A stretch of DNA of 13,397 bases from Candidatus Avacholeplasma faecigallinarum (GTDB taxonomy: Bacteria; Bacillota_I; Bacilli_A; Acholeplasmatales; Anaeroplasmataceae), in NCBI GenBank assembly GCA_018715825.1, contig DVKU01000112.1, positions 1-13,397 on the forward strand, written 5' to 3'. The position numbers and the translations under genes were made by a program. Positions 1 to 10,667 of this stretch are shown here, one piece after another. Position 1 is the stretch's first letter; every line of letters starts with the position of its first letter. A model generated the notes under the pieces. That model did not search any database. It saw only the letters and a program-made list of their open reading frames with translations, and was not told the DNA's origin.

Positions 1-500
1 TACTCTAATTGCTCTTCAGTCTCTTCATGATCCTCTTCATATTCAGTTTCACAGGTAAAACGATACTCCTTATCCTCATAGATAACAATACCATAATAAT
101 TTGTTTCTATTTCTAACTCGTCTTCTTCAGACTCTGTTTCAACCCTTTTATTTTTAACATACATAGTATAATTTTCATCTAAGAAGGTTACTACATGCTT
201 ATAAATATAACCATCCCTATCAGATTCTAATGTCTCTACTTTTATTTCATCAGATAAATAGGCCTGTGATTGTTGTAATAAAGTAATACTAGGATCAACA
301 GAATTTTCAGTTGTGTTACTCATAGTCTTTACAGTAGAGCCTTTAAAGACACTTGTAGCCTCTATTGATGTAATAGCTCCTACAGCTAGTGTTTGCATCT
401 TACTGTCTGTAACTTGTTCACTTTCATTTACATTTCTACTACAGCCAAAACTTAAAAAACTAACAAAACATATAACTAAAACTACTAATATTTTTTTCAT
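1..500 (-). CDS. Probable lipoprotein, target of the adjacent ECF sigma factor (3' end outside window)
   Basis: The frame is open from the ATG at 500 to the left edge, 166 codons with no stop, so the C-terminus is missing. The ATG has a clear Shine-Dalgarno (AAAGGTGGT). The N-terminus is Lys-Lys, a hydrophobic stretch (residues 4-19) and LSFGC with Cys20, which reads as a lipoprotein signal peptide; Phe before Gly makes the lipobox non-canonical. The mature part has a Ser/Thr-rich stretch (about 45-72) and then alternating acidic and aromatic residues (about 85-166) suggesting beta strands. Its layout and composition resemble the exported part of the upstream membrane protein (569-1522); this is by eye and not an alignment. 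I do not recognise the family. The gene has its own promoter copy matching that of the sigma gene. Inference: a surface protein made when the sigma factor is active. Confidence 0.75.
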   Translation of the reverse strand, partial: MKKILVVLVICFVSFLSFGCSRNVNESEQVTDSKMQTLAVGAITSIEATSVFKGSTVKTMSNTTENSVDPSITLLQQSQAYLSDEIKVETLESDRDGYIYKHVVTFLDENYTMYVKNKRVETESEEDELEIETNYYGIVIYEDKEYRFTCETEYEEDHEETEEQLE

Positions 501-521
501 TGTATTTACCACCTTTCACCA

Positions 522-560
522 ATAATACAATTAAGGAGTATTACTTTATTGGATTTTTTT
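522..560 (-). promoter_or_regulatory. Putative ECF-type promoter of the lipoprotein gene
   Basis: Read on the minus strand, AAAAAAATCCAATAAA (545-560) is followed after exactly 15 bp by TGTATTAT (522-529), with the ATG 21 bp further on. The same block, spacing and -10-like sequence occur upstream of the sigma gene at 2054-2092. The hexamer at the -35 position for a 17-bp spacer is AATAAA, a poor match to the housekeeping TTGACA, so recognition by the encoded ECF sigma factor is the likeliest reading. A site for a shared activator remains possible. Confidence 0.6.
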
Positions 561-568
561 TATTTTTT

Positions 569-1522
569 TTAATTTAATATATAAAAATGTTTCCCATCAA
601 CAATCGTCATAATCATTTCTAAAGAAATGTTACGTTCTTTCTCTTCAACATATGATATCAAATAAGAATTATCAATTTTCTTAGTTTCTATTTGTAAAAC
701 TGTTTTACTATTTTCATATTCATAATCACATATAAGCTCATCATCTTCATATTCAATTTCTATTTCATATGTTTCAATTTTTTTATTATTTTCATAAATT
801 GAATATTCAATAGAAAATTCTTCCTTTTCAAAATCTCTTTCAATTTCTATAACCTGATTACCTCTTGTAAAGCTCATTTCAACTTCAGCCTCATCATTTT
901 CTATAGAGGCTTCTATAAAGCCAAGATAATATTGATCGTTTAAAAAATACAAAGCTTTAATTCTTTTATCGGTATTCATTATATCATCTTGTAAATATAT
1001 ACCAAATTCAGCAACTTGCATATAATAGCTATATTGATTATTTTCATAAATAAAATCACAGGATTCATAACAAGAATAAAGCCCATTTTTATTATTAAAC
1101 ATAGTTTGTATGATAGGATAAATCTCCTCATATTTTGCTTGAGCTCTATTAAAATCTTCTGTAGTTACTTTAGCAATACCTAACTTAGTAGAAGTTGATT
1201 TATTAGTGGCATCAAACATTGATCCACCATAAAATAATTGAAAAGACATAGCTGAAAGAAGTGATGTATCATTTAATTTAGAACTAGTGTTTTCTACATA
1301 AACACTATTATTATTTCCATTGTTATTTTCTTTGTTTATAAATAGTGTTGGAATAATTATAAGTACTGCTATTATAGCTATTAATGAAAATGAAATCGCA
1401 TAGCGATACTTTAAATACCAAGCTGGTTTATTATTTTTATTTAATTGATTTAAGATATCACTTGATGAAGTTTTAATATCGTAGCTATAAGCTTCTTGTT
1501 TAATTTTATCTTCAATCTTCAT
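569..1522 (-). CDS. Single-pass membrane protein, probable anti-sigma factor of the ECF sigma factor
   Basis: A 317-aa protein with a short cytoplasmic N-terminus (about 1-40), one transmembrane helix (about 41-62) and a large exported domain starting with an Asn-rich linker (66-73). The exported part has a hydrophobic and Ser/Thr-rich region (about 85-115), a helical stretch, a Cys-x3-Cys pair (151, 155) and then many short acidic beta-like strands to the C-terminus. The gene overlaps the end of the sigma gene by 11 nt and has a strong Shine-Dalgarno (GGAGG), so the two are translated together. Position right after an ECF sigma gene and the topology are typical of membrane anti-sigma factors, but there is no zinc anti-sigma motif (His-x3-Cys-x2-Cys) in the cytoplasmic part and I recognise no named family. 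The role as anti-sigma is inference; it could also be a co-regulated sensor or effector. Confidence 0.8.
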   Translation of the reverse strand: MKIEDKIKQEAYSYDIKTSSSDILNQLNKNNKPAWYLKYRYAISFSLIAIIAVLIIIPTLFINKENNNGNNNSVYVENTSSKLNDTSLLSAMSFQLFYGGSMFDATNKSTSTKLGIAKVTTEDFNRAQAKYEEIYPIIQTMFNNKNGLYSCYESCDFIYENNQYSYYMQVAEFGIYLQDDIMNTDKRIKALYFLNDQYYLGFIEASIENDEAEVEMSFTRGNQVIEIERDFEKEEFSIEYSIYENNKKIETYEIEIEYEDDELICDYEYENSKTVLQIETKKIDNSYLISYVEEKERNISLEMIMTIVDGKHFYILN

Positions 1523-2033
1523 TTTGTAATTCCCTCCTCACCTTAGCCATCGCATTATTATATGCCCAGGTAATACTACCTAATGGCCTTTTAGTAATTT
1601 TAGCAATCTCCTTGTGGGTTAATCCATTAATAACATGCAATACAACTATTTGAAACTCCTGGGGCTTTAAAATTTGGCTGATTTTTTCTAATAATTCAAA
1701 GTTATCTTGTTCCTTTGTGTCATTATCACAAACATTATCAAACTCCATAACCGTTTCCCTGCTTCTTTTTTTCAAAAGATTAAGACTCAAATTTTTACTG
1801 ATTTTTAACAAATAACCTATAATAGATTTTTCTAAGTGAATTCTATTAATATGCTTTAAAAATTTTAAATAGGTCTCTTGTAAAATGTCCTCACATAAAT
1901 CGCTATTTTTTAAAATTGAATAAGCCATATAAAAAACACTTTGTTTGGTCAAATTATAAAATTCATCAAAATAATTTAATTCATTATTTTTTAAATGCCT
2001 AAAAAGCTCCTTTATGCGCTCTTCATCTTGCAT
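1512..2033 (-). CDS. ECF-type RNA polymerase sigma factor
   Basis: A 173-aa protein of normal length for an extracytoplasmic-function sigma factor with only regions 2 and 4. Region 2 (about residues 23-90) contains CEDILQETYLKFLK, the conserved core- and -10-binding helix pattern. Region 4 (about 112-168) has the helix-turn-helix LTHKEIAKITKRPLGSITWA that reads the -35 element. There is no region 3 and no long C-terminal extension. The protein would direct RNA polymerase to a small regulon after an envelope signal frees it from an inhibitor, probably the overlapping downstream membrane protein. Its own upstream region carries the same promoter-like pattern as the lipoprotein gene, which points to autoregulation. 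The ATG follows GTTGGTG, a modest ribosome binding site, only about 14 nt after the predicted transcription start. Family assignment is firm; the ECF subgroup is not determined. Confidence 0.93.
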   Translation of the reverse strand: MQDEERIKELFRHLKNNELNYFDEFYNLTKQSVFYMAYSILKNSDLCEDILQETYLKFLKHINRIHLEKSIIGYLLKISKNLSLNLLKKRSRETVMEFDNVCDNDTKEQDNFELLEKISQILKPQEFQIVVLHVINGLTHKEIAKITKRPLGSITWAYNNAMAKVRRELQNED

Positions 2034-2053
2034 ACTACACCAACTTCCATAAT

Positions 2054-2092
2054 ATTATACAAATTTACAACCGTGTTTTATTGGATTTTTTT
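2054..2092 (-). promoter_or_regulatory. Putative autoregulated ECF promoter of the sigma gene
   Basis: On the minus strand AAAAAAATCCAATAAA (2077-2092), 15 bp, then TGTATAAT (2054-2061), with the ATG 20 bp downstream. It is the twin of the element at 522-560: the 16-base block is identical, the spacing is identical and the -10-like octamer differs at one position. The 15 bp between the elements do not match between the two copies, which argues for conserved binding sites and not a simple recent duplication. The TATAAT inside it could also serve the housekeeping sigma factor weakly. Confidence 0.65.
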
Positions 2093-2099
2093 AAAATTT

Positions 2100-2137
2100 A
2101 AAAAATACTAGTGCCAAATAATACAGCACTAGTATTT
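2100..2137 (-). terminator. Intrinsic terminator of the yaaA-recF-gyrB-gyrA operon
   Basis: Perfect 12-bp inverted repeat, AAATACTAGTGC (2103-2114) and GCACTAGTATTT (2126-2137), with an 11-nt loop. On the minus strand the 3' arm runs into a six-T tract (2105-2100). It starts 4 bp after the gyrA stop codon and ends just before the sigma-gene promoter block, so it isolates the sigma operon from gyrase transcription. Confidence 0.88.
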
Positions 2138-2141
2138 ATTT

Positions 2142-4673
2142 TTATTCAGATACTTCCTCTTTATTGATAGTGTTTTGTAAATCTTGGGATGCTACATCTT
2201 CGCCATTTTCCTCTTCTTGATGAGCAACTACTGCCACAGTAGCTATAGATTGGTCATCCTTAAGTCTTATAAGCTTAACTCCTTGTGTAGCACGACCTGT
2301 TTGAGATATGTCAGAAATATGCATACGAATTATTACACCCTTATCGGTTGTTATAATTAAATCCTGCATATCATTAACACTCTTCAAAGCTACTAAAGCT
2401 CCATTTTTATCGGTAACATTAAGTGTTTTAACTCCTGAACCGCCACGACCTTGTAAACGATATTCATCGATAGTAGAACGTTTACCAAAGCCTTTCTCGG
2501 TAACGACTAAAATTTGATTATATTCATCTGTTACAATAGCCGCACCAACTATTTTGTCAGCAGGACCTAAACTCATACCTCTAACACCAGCCGCACTACG
2601 ACCAATAGGACGAACATCATTTTCATTAAAGTGAATAGCCTTACCATTAGAAGCTCCTAAGACAATTTCACGACTACCATCTGTAACCTCTACTTGTAAT
2701 AATTCATCATCATCAGAAAGATTGATCGCAATTATACCATTAGTTCTAATATTTTTAAATTGTGATAATACTGTTCTTTTAACAATTCCTTTTTTAGTTA
2801 CAAAGAATAAATATGATAAATCATCATCTAAGCTTTTAACGGTAGTAACAGCAGCTAATGACTCATCAGGCTGAAATTGTAAAGTATTTACTAAAGGAAT
2901 ACCTTTAGAAATTCTACTACATTCTGGGATTTGGTAGCCCTTAATAGTGTAAACTCTACCTTTATTAGTAAAGAATAATAAGTGATTATGGGTTGAGGTA
3001 GGTAATATAAAGCTAACATCATCATTTTCGTTTGTTTTAATACCACTCATTCCTACACCACCACGGCTTTGAGTCTTATATGCATCCTGCTTCATACGTT
3101 TAGCATAACCCTTATTAGTAATGGTAATAATAACATCCTCTCTTGGTATTAAATCTTCATTTTCGATGTTTATATCGGTATGTAAAGAAATTTCACTCTT
3201 TCTTGCATCACCATATTTTTGTTTAATATCTAAAAGTTCAGTCTCAATAATTTCCTTTTTCTTGTCAGTAGAGCCTAAAATTTCTCTATAGCCTTCACAT
3301 GCTACAACAAGTTCTTGATGTTCTTGTAAAATCTTATCTCTATTTAAACCTGATAAACGACGTAATTGCATATCCAAAATAGCTTGAGCCTGTAAATCAG
3401 ATAGCATAAATCTTTGCATAAGCTTTTCTTTTTCAGTACCGTCGTTTGTGCTTCTTATAATTTGAATAATTTCTTCGATATTATCCTGAGCTATAATGTA
3501 ACCATCTAAAATATGAATACGAGCTAACGCTTTATCAAGATCAAATTGGGTTCTTCTTGTAATGACCTCAATTTGATGTTTTAAATAAACCTCTAAAGCC
3601 TCTTTTAAAGTAATGGCCTTAGGCTTATTATCAACAAGGCAAATCATATTCATACCGTAGCTTTGTTGAAGCTGAGTGTATTTATATAGATTATTTAAAA
3701 GAACCTCAGGGTTGACATCCTTACGAAGCTCAATAACTATTCTAATACCCTTACGGTTAGATTCATCACGTAAATCAGTAATACCGTCAACAATCTTTTC
3801 TTTTGCCACCTCAGCAATTCGTTCGATTAAACGTGTTTTATTAAGCATATAAGGTATTTCTGTAACAACTATATGGCTTTTACCATTTTTCATATGCTCA
3901 ATTTCAGTTTTAGAACGGATGACAATAGAGCCATTACCAGTTGTATAAGCATTTTTAAGACCTGTAAGTCCCAATATTAATCCTCCTGTTGGAAAATCAG
4001 GGCCTGGAATATAACGCATTAGCTCCTCACTAGTAATATTTTCATTGTGAATTAAAGCTATAACACCGTCAATAACCTCAGATAAATTATGAGGAGGAAT
4101 ATTCGTAGCCATACCAACAGCAATACCAGTAGAACCATTTACCAATAAATTTGGAAATCTTGCTGGTAAAACATTAGGCTCAACCTCTGTTGCATCATAG
4201 TTATCGGAAAAATCAACTGTATTTTTATCAATATCTCTAAGCATTTCCATAGAAATTTTGGACATACGTGCTTCTGTATAACGCATAGCGGCAGCACCAT
4301 CACCATCAATATTACCAAAATTTCCATGACCATCAACTAAAGTATAACGATAAGAAAAGTCTTGAGCCATACGAACCATAGCCTCATAGATTGATGAATC
4401 ACCATGAGGATGGTATTTACCCATAACATCACCGACAATACGGGCAGACTTTTTATGGGCAACATTAGAAAACACCTTTAGTTCATTCATACCATATAAT
4501 ATACGACGCTGAACTGGTTTTAAGCCATCTCTAGCATCTGGTAGGGCACGAGCTATAATAACACTCATGGCATAATTTAAAAAGGATGTTTTTACCTTTT
4601 GATTAATATCTAATTGTTCTATCTTATCATGCTGTTGATTAGCAAGATCAAATTCTAAATCTTTTTCGTTCAT
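2142..4673 (-). CDS. gyrA: DNA gyrase subunit A
   Basis: Breakage-reunion subunit of type II topoisomerase, acting with GyrB to introduce negative supercoils. From the ATG at 4673 it is 843 aa. The catalytic tyrosine is Tyr132 in [10 protein letters not shown]. The quinolone-determining region reads [13 protein letters not shown] with Ser93, Ser94 and Glu97, the usual Gram-positive susceptible residues. The C-terminal beta-pinwheel carries the GyrA box as QSRGGVG, which separates it from ParC, and further RGG/GVK-type blade repeats; an acidic tail ends the protein. An in-frame ATG at 4691 overlaps the gyrB stop but has no ribosome binding site, whereas 4673 is preceded by GGTGAT at good spacing, so I chose 4673. 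It lies 10 bp after gyrB and is the last gene of the operon. Identification is certain; the start is probable. Confidence 0.97.
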   Translation of the reverse strand: MNEKDLEFDLANQQHDKIEQLDINQKVKTSFLNYAMSVIIARALPDARDGLKPVQRRILYGMNELKVFSNVAHKKSARIVGDVMGKYHPHGDSSIYEAMVRMAQDFSYRYTLVDGHGNFGNIDGDGAAAMRYTEARMSKISMEMLRDIDKNTVDFSDNYDATEVEPNVLPARFPNLLVNGSTGIAVGMATNIPPHNLSEVIDGVIALIHNENITSEELMRYIPGPDFPTGGLILGLTGLKNAYTTGNGSIVIRSKTEIEHMKNGKSHIVVTEIPYMLNKTRLIERIAEVAKEKIVDGITDLRDESNRKGIRIVIELRKDVNPEVLLNNLYKYTQLQQSYGMNMICLVDNKPKAITLKEALEVYLKHQIEVITRRTQFDLDKALARIHILDGYIIAQDNIEEIIQIIRSTNDGTEKEKLMQRFMLSDLQAQAILDMQLRRLSGLNRDKILQEHQELVVACEGYREILGSTDKKKEIIETELLDIKQKYGDARKSEISLHTDINIENEDLIPREDVIITITNKGYAKRMKQDAYKTQSRGGVGMSGIKTNENDDVSFILPTSTHNHLLFFTNKGRVYTIKGYQIPECSRISKGIPLVNTLQFQPDESLAAVTTVKSLDDDLSYLFFVTKKGIVKRTVLSQFKNIRTNGIIAINLSDDDELLQVEVTDGSREIVLGASNGKAIHFNENDVRPIGRSAAGVRGMSLGPADKIVGAAIVTDEYNQILVVTEKGFGKRSTIDEYRLQGRGGSGVKTLNVTDKNGALVALKSVNDMQDLIITTDKGVIIRMHISDISQTGRATQGVKLIRLKDDQSIATVAVVAHQEEENGEDVASQDLQNTINKEEVSE

Positions 4674-4676
4674 ATC

Positions 4677-4682
4677 ATCACC
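4677..4682 (-). promoter_or_regulatory. Ribosome binding site that decides the gyrA start
   Basis: GGTGAT, matching the 3' part of the extended Shine-Dalgarno AGGAGGTGAT, lies 3 nt before the ATG at 4673. The alternative ATG at 4691 is preceded by CAATTTAG, which has no such complementarity. Confidence 0.55.
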
Positions 4683-4683
4683 A

Positions 4684-7632
<2,949 letters not shown>

Positions 7633-7636
<4 letters not shown>

Positions 7637-7839
7637 TTAATAACAAATTCTTCATTGCCAATTTTAATGACCATATCTTTATATAACTTACGGCCTCTTC
7701 TGTTTTCTATCTCACCATCAACTACTGCGGGGTTTTCAGCTAAAAAATACTTAGCTTCTCCACCTGAAGATATGATGTTTTCCATTTTTAATAGTTGTTG
7801 TAAAGTTATGTATTCATCGTTAATTTTGACTGTCTTCAT
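7633..7839 (-). CDS. yaaA: S4-domain RNA-binding protein YaaA
   Basis: A 68-aa protein that is almost entirely one S4 RNA-binding fold: TLQQLLKMENIISSGGEAKYFLAENPAVVDGE carries the conserved helix-turn and Gly-Gly-Glu-Ala-Lys, and NRRGRKLYKDMVI is the basic strand-loop. This is the small S4 protein encoded before recF in many Bacillota; its cellular role is thought to involve ribosomal RNA, but nothing in the sequence proves that. The ATG follows AAAAGGGG and lies about 15 nt after the predicted transcription start, so the leader is very short. It is the first gene of the recF-gyrBA operon. dnaN, its usual upstream neighbour, is missing here. Confidence 0.93.
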
Positions 7840-7860
7840 TTTAAAACCCCTTTTCTAGAT

Positions 7861-7889
7861 ATTATATCACATTATACCCTTTTTTTCAA
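7861..7889 (-). promoter_or_regulatory. Housekeeping promoter of the yaaA-recF-gyrBA operon
   Basis: TTGAAA (7884-7889), a 17-bp spacer and TATAAT (7861-7866), with an extended -10 TG one base before it. A second TATAAT lies in the spacer (7871-7876) but has no fitting -35. This is the best sigma-A-type promoter in the window, in keeping with the high expression of gyrase. Confidence 0.85.
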
Positions 7890-8109
7890 TATAAACCCTC
7901 TAAAATCAATTTTTATTTGTAAATGTATAGGAATACACAATTAGTTTAAAATGAAAATATGACACTCTAAAACTAAAAATAATGGTTATAAGCTAAAAAA
8001 TCAGTCAATATAGATTCACAATATATGATACATAATCAAAAAACAAATTGATTTTATTCAATATTAGTTCATGACAAATAAATTTAAATATAATTTTTAA
8101 TACCTAATT
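7890..8109. other. Non-coding AT-rich gap between yaaA promoter and the purA-block terminator
   Basis: The full gene-free stretch is 7840-8153 (314 bp). Besides the yaaA promoter and the terminator at 8110-8136, it holds no open frame of note, no tRNA-like fold and no repeat array. I looked for DnaA boxes (TTATCCACA) on both strands and saw none; the closest string, AGATTCACA near 8012, is a poor match. A 7-bp inverted repeat (TTAGTTT at 7941-7947, AAACTAA at 7970-7976) with a 22-nt loop is the only structure, and it may be chance in such AT-rich DNA. Confidence 0.6.
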
Positions 8110-8136
8110 AAAAAAGGGCACCTATACTAGTACCCT
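8110..8136 (-). terminator. Intrinsic terminator after purA-DUF523
   Basis: On the minus strand AGGGTAC, an 8-nt loop, GTGCCCT and six T. The stem is 7 bp with one G-U pair (arms 8130-8136 and 8115-8121, T tract 8115-8110). It lies 17 bp after the DUF523 stop codon. Confidence 0.82.
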
Positions 8137-8153
8137 AATTTGAAATATAAACA

Positions 8154-8593
8154 TTATTTTTTTAGAAGCTTTTCAATATCGTTTTCGGTATAAATGGCTA
8201 TATTATTACTAGCTAAAATTTTAGCAGTGATACCCATTTTATTTATTTTAGTATGAGTAAATGTTCCATCATAAATATAGCTGCTACCACAAGATGGAGA
8301 TCCATCTTTTAATATAGCAAATGAAACATGATACTTTAAAGCTAACTTAAGAGTAATATTGGCACCCTTATAGAAATTAATAGTAACATCATCACCCAAG
8401 CTAGATATAACCCTATCAATAGATACCTCACTAGGAAGTCTTGGTATAGGTAATCCACCACTTACCTCCGGACATATAGGTAATATATTATACTTAGACT
8501 TTAAAGCTTCTATATTATCTACCAAATTATTTTTACCATTATATTTAGTATTTCTACCTAACAAGCAGGCTGAAACTAAAATATATTCTTTCA

Positions 8594-8594
<1 letters not shown>
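8154..8594 (-). CDS. DUF523 family protein, TudS-like (2-thiouracil desulfurase family)
   Basis: A 146-aa protein with all DUF523 landmarks: VSACLLGRNTKYNG (start), CPEVSGGLPIPRLPSE (about 41-56), AILKDGSPSCGSSYIYDGTF (about 93-112) and a closing GITAKILASNNI. It contains exactly three cysteines, Cys10, Cys41 and Cys102, each in a conserved motif. Characterised TudS members use three cysteines to hold a [4Fe-4S] cluster that removes sulfur from thiouracil; applying that substrate here is inference from the family. The ATG overlaps the purA stop as TAATG, so it is translationally coupled to purine synthesis, and a terminator follows. A link to clearing thio-bases or salvaging nucleobases fits the context but is unproven. 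Confidence 0.9.
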
Positions 8595-9877
<1,283 letters not shown>

Positions 9878-9924
9878 TTATAATCTCCAGTTAAAATATT
9901 GTATTACGTAAAACGCACACAAGT

Positions 9925-9953
9925 ATTATACTAAAATTTTACATAAAAGTAAA
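9925..9953 (-). promoter_or_regulatory. Promoter of purA-DUF523
   Basis: TTTACT (9948-9953), a 17-bp spacer and a perfect TATAAT (9925-9930) on the minus strand. The -35 matches TTGACA at 4 of 6 positions. It starts 9 bp after the T tract of the long hairpin, so purA is transcribed separately from spoVT. Confidence 0.72.
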
Positions 9954-9961
9954 TTCTAAAT

Positions 9962-10055
9962 AAAAAAAGGGCGTGATATATATAGTGAACCCCATAAGTC
10001 TTTCTAGTATTTTCTACTAGTCCAACTTTAAGGGTTCACCTTAATTATCACGTCC
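9962..10055 (-). terminator. Long imperfect hairpin (87 nt) with T7 tract after spoVT
   Basis: The arms 9969-10009 and 10015-10055 fold onto each other without any gap around a 5-nt loop. From the outside: 10 bp with one mismatch (GGACGTGATA / TATCACGCCC on the minus strand), a 6x6 loop, 8 perfect bp (GTGAACCC / GGGTTCAC), a 3x3 loop, 4 bp (AAGT / ACTT), a 4x4 loop and 6 bp (CTAGTA / TACTAG); 29 of 41 positions pair by Watson-Crick rules. Seven T follow directly on the minus strand (9968-9962), so it very probably ends transcription of the block upstream. It is far longer than a usual terminator, so a second role as a structured RNA or a decayed inverted repeat is possible. Confidence 0.72.
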
Positions 10056-10095
10056 ACATACTTTTTCAAATTAGGATTTCCTACAAGCTCTAAAT

Positions 10096-10611
10096 TTAAT
10101 TTTGAATATATTGAAAATAAAGCTTTATAATTTCTATAGTGTCCTTATCTTTTTTACTTATCATATCATCACATATAGCAATATATCCAAAATCTTCATA
10201 ATCAATCTGAATATTTTGAATAAAAATATCTTTTTCAAGCTTATAATTTTCAATGATATTTATATTTAATTTTGAAGACAACTCTTTATCCAAATAAACT
10301 TGAATTTTTTGAATAAATTCTTGATTAATATTTTCACCACTTGATATTTCGTTATAGGTAGAATATAAAACCTTAGACGAATCAAATAAAATGAAATCAA
10401 CATTATAAACCCTTTTAAAGGCCTCTAAGACTGACCTTATAGGTAATATATCTCGACTAAGAGGATGATATTTTTGCAAGATAATTTCTTCATTATTTGT
10501 AAAAATATCTACCAAATCGCCATTCTTTATCTTTAGTCTACTACGGATTTCCTTGGGAATAACTACTCTTACTAATTCATCTAGACGACGAACAACGCCT
10601 GTCTCTTTCAT
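10096..10611 (-). CDS. SpoVT-like AbrB-family transcriptional regulator
   Basis: From the ATG at 10611 it is 171 aa. The N-terminal swapped-hairpin DNA-binding domain, MKETGVVRRLDELVRVVIPK onward (about 1-48), is very close to SpoVT/AbrB; the usual Gly in LGRVVIPK is Val here. The rest (about 60-171) has the length and pattern of the GAF-like sensory domain of SpoVT. SpoVT-type proteins are tetrameric regulators, in spore formers acting in forespore expression; here the targets are unknown and the homologue does not prove sporulation. An in-frame TTG at 10641 would add ten residues but lacks a ribosome binding site, while the ATG is preceded by GGAGTGAT, so the ATG is the start. A palindrome lies just upstream. 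The gene follows the enzyme I-like gene by 56 bp and may be co-transcribed with it. Confidence 0.9.
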   Translation of the reverse strand: MKETGVVRRLDELVRVVIPKEIRSRLKIKNGDLVDIFTNNEEIILQKYHPLSRDILPIRSVLEAFKRVYNVDFILFDSSKVLYSTYNEISSGENINQEFIQKIQVYLDKELSSKLNINIIENYKLEKDIFIQNIQIDYEDFGYIAICDDMISKKDKDTIEIIKLYFQYIQN

Positions 10612-10614
10612 TTT

Positions 10615-10622
10615 ATCACTCC
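10615..10622 (-). promoter_or_regulatory. Ribosome binding site that decides the spoVT-like start
   Basis: GGAGTGAT sits 3 nt before the ATG at 10611. It would fall inside the coding region if the upstream TTG at 10641 were used, and that TTG has no such site. The resulting N-terminus (MKETGVVRR) coincides with the start of B. subtilis SpoVT. Confidence 0.75.
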
Positions 10623-10624
10623 AT

Positions 10625-10646
10625 TTGTCAAGATTTGACAATTATA
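10625..10646 (-). promoter_or_regulatory. Palindromic operator candidate on a -10 element before the spoVT-like gene
   Basis: Perfect inverted repeat TTGTCAA-ATC-TTGACAA (10625-10641), directly after and sharing one base with TATAAT (10641-10646) on the minus strand, and ending 2 bp before the ribosome binding site. No good -35 lies 16-18 bp upstream. There is no T tract, so it is not a terminator. A protein bound here would block initiation; autoregulation by the SpoVT-like protein is the natural guess. Confidence 0.5.
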
Positions 10647-10667
10647 TTATTTACTTTAATTGTAATA

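Noticed and set aside
313..525. Plus-strand 70-codon open frame
   Set aside because: It is the complement of the lipoprotein signal peptide and mature region, which has a good ribosome binding site and start on the minus strand; the hydrophobic plus-strand product is a shadow.
4139..4336. Short minus-strand frame inside gyrA
   Set aside because: It overlaps conserved gyrA sequence in a different frame, including the active-site Tyr region; a shadow.
7655..7858. Plus-strand 67-codon open frame over yaaA
   Set aside because: It mirrors the yaaA coding region, which has clear S4-domain residues and a promoter; the plus frame has no supporting site.
7941..7976. Inverted repeat TTAGTTT / AAACTAA
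   Set aside because: Only 7 AT-rich base pairs with a 22-nt loop and no T tract; expected by chance in such sequence.
7890..8109. Possible replication origin in the gap before yaaA
   Set aside because: No TTATCCACA-type boxes on either strand and no neighbouring dnaA; AT-richness alone is not evidence.
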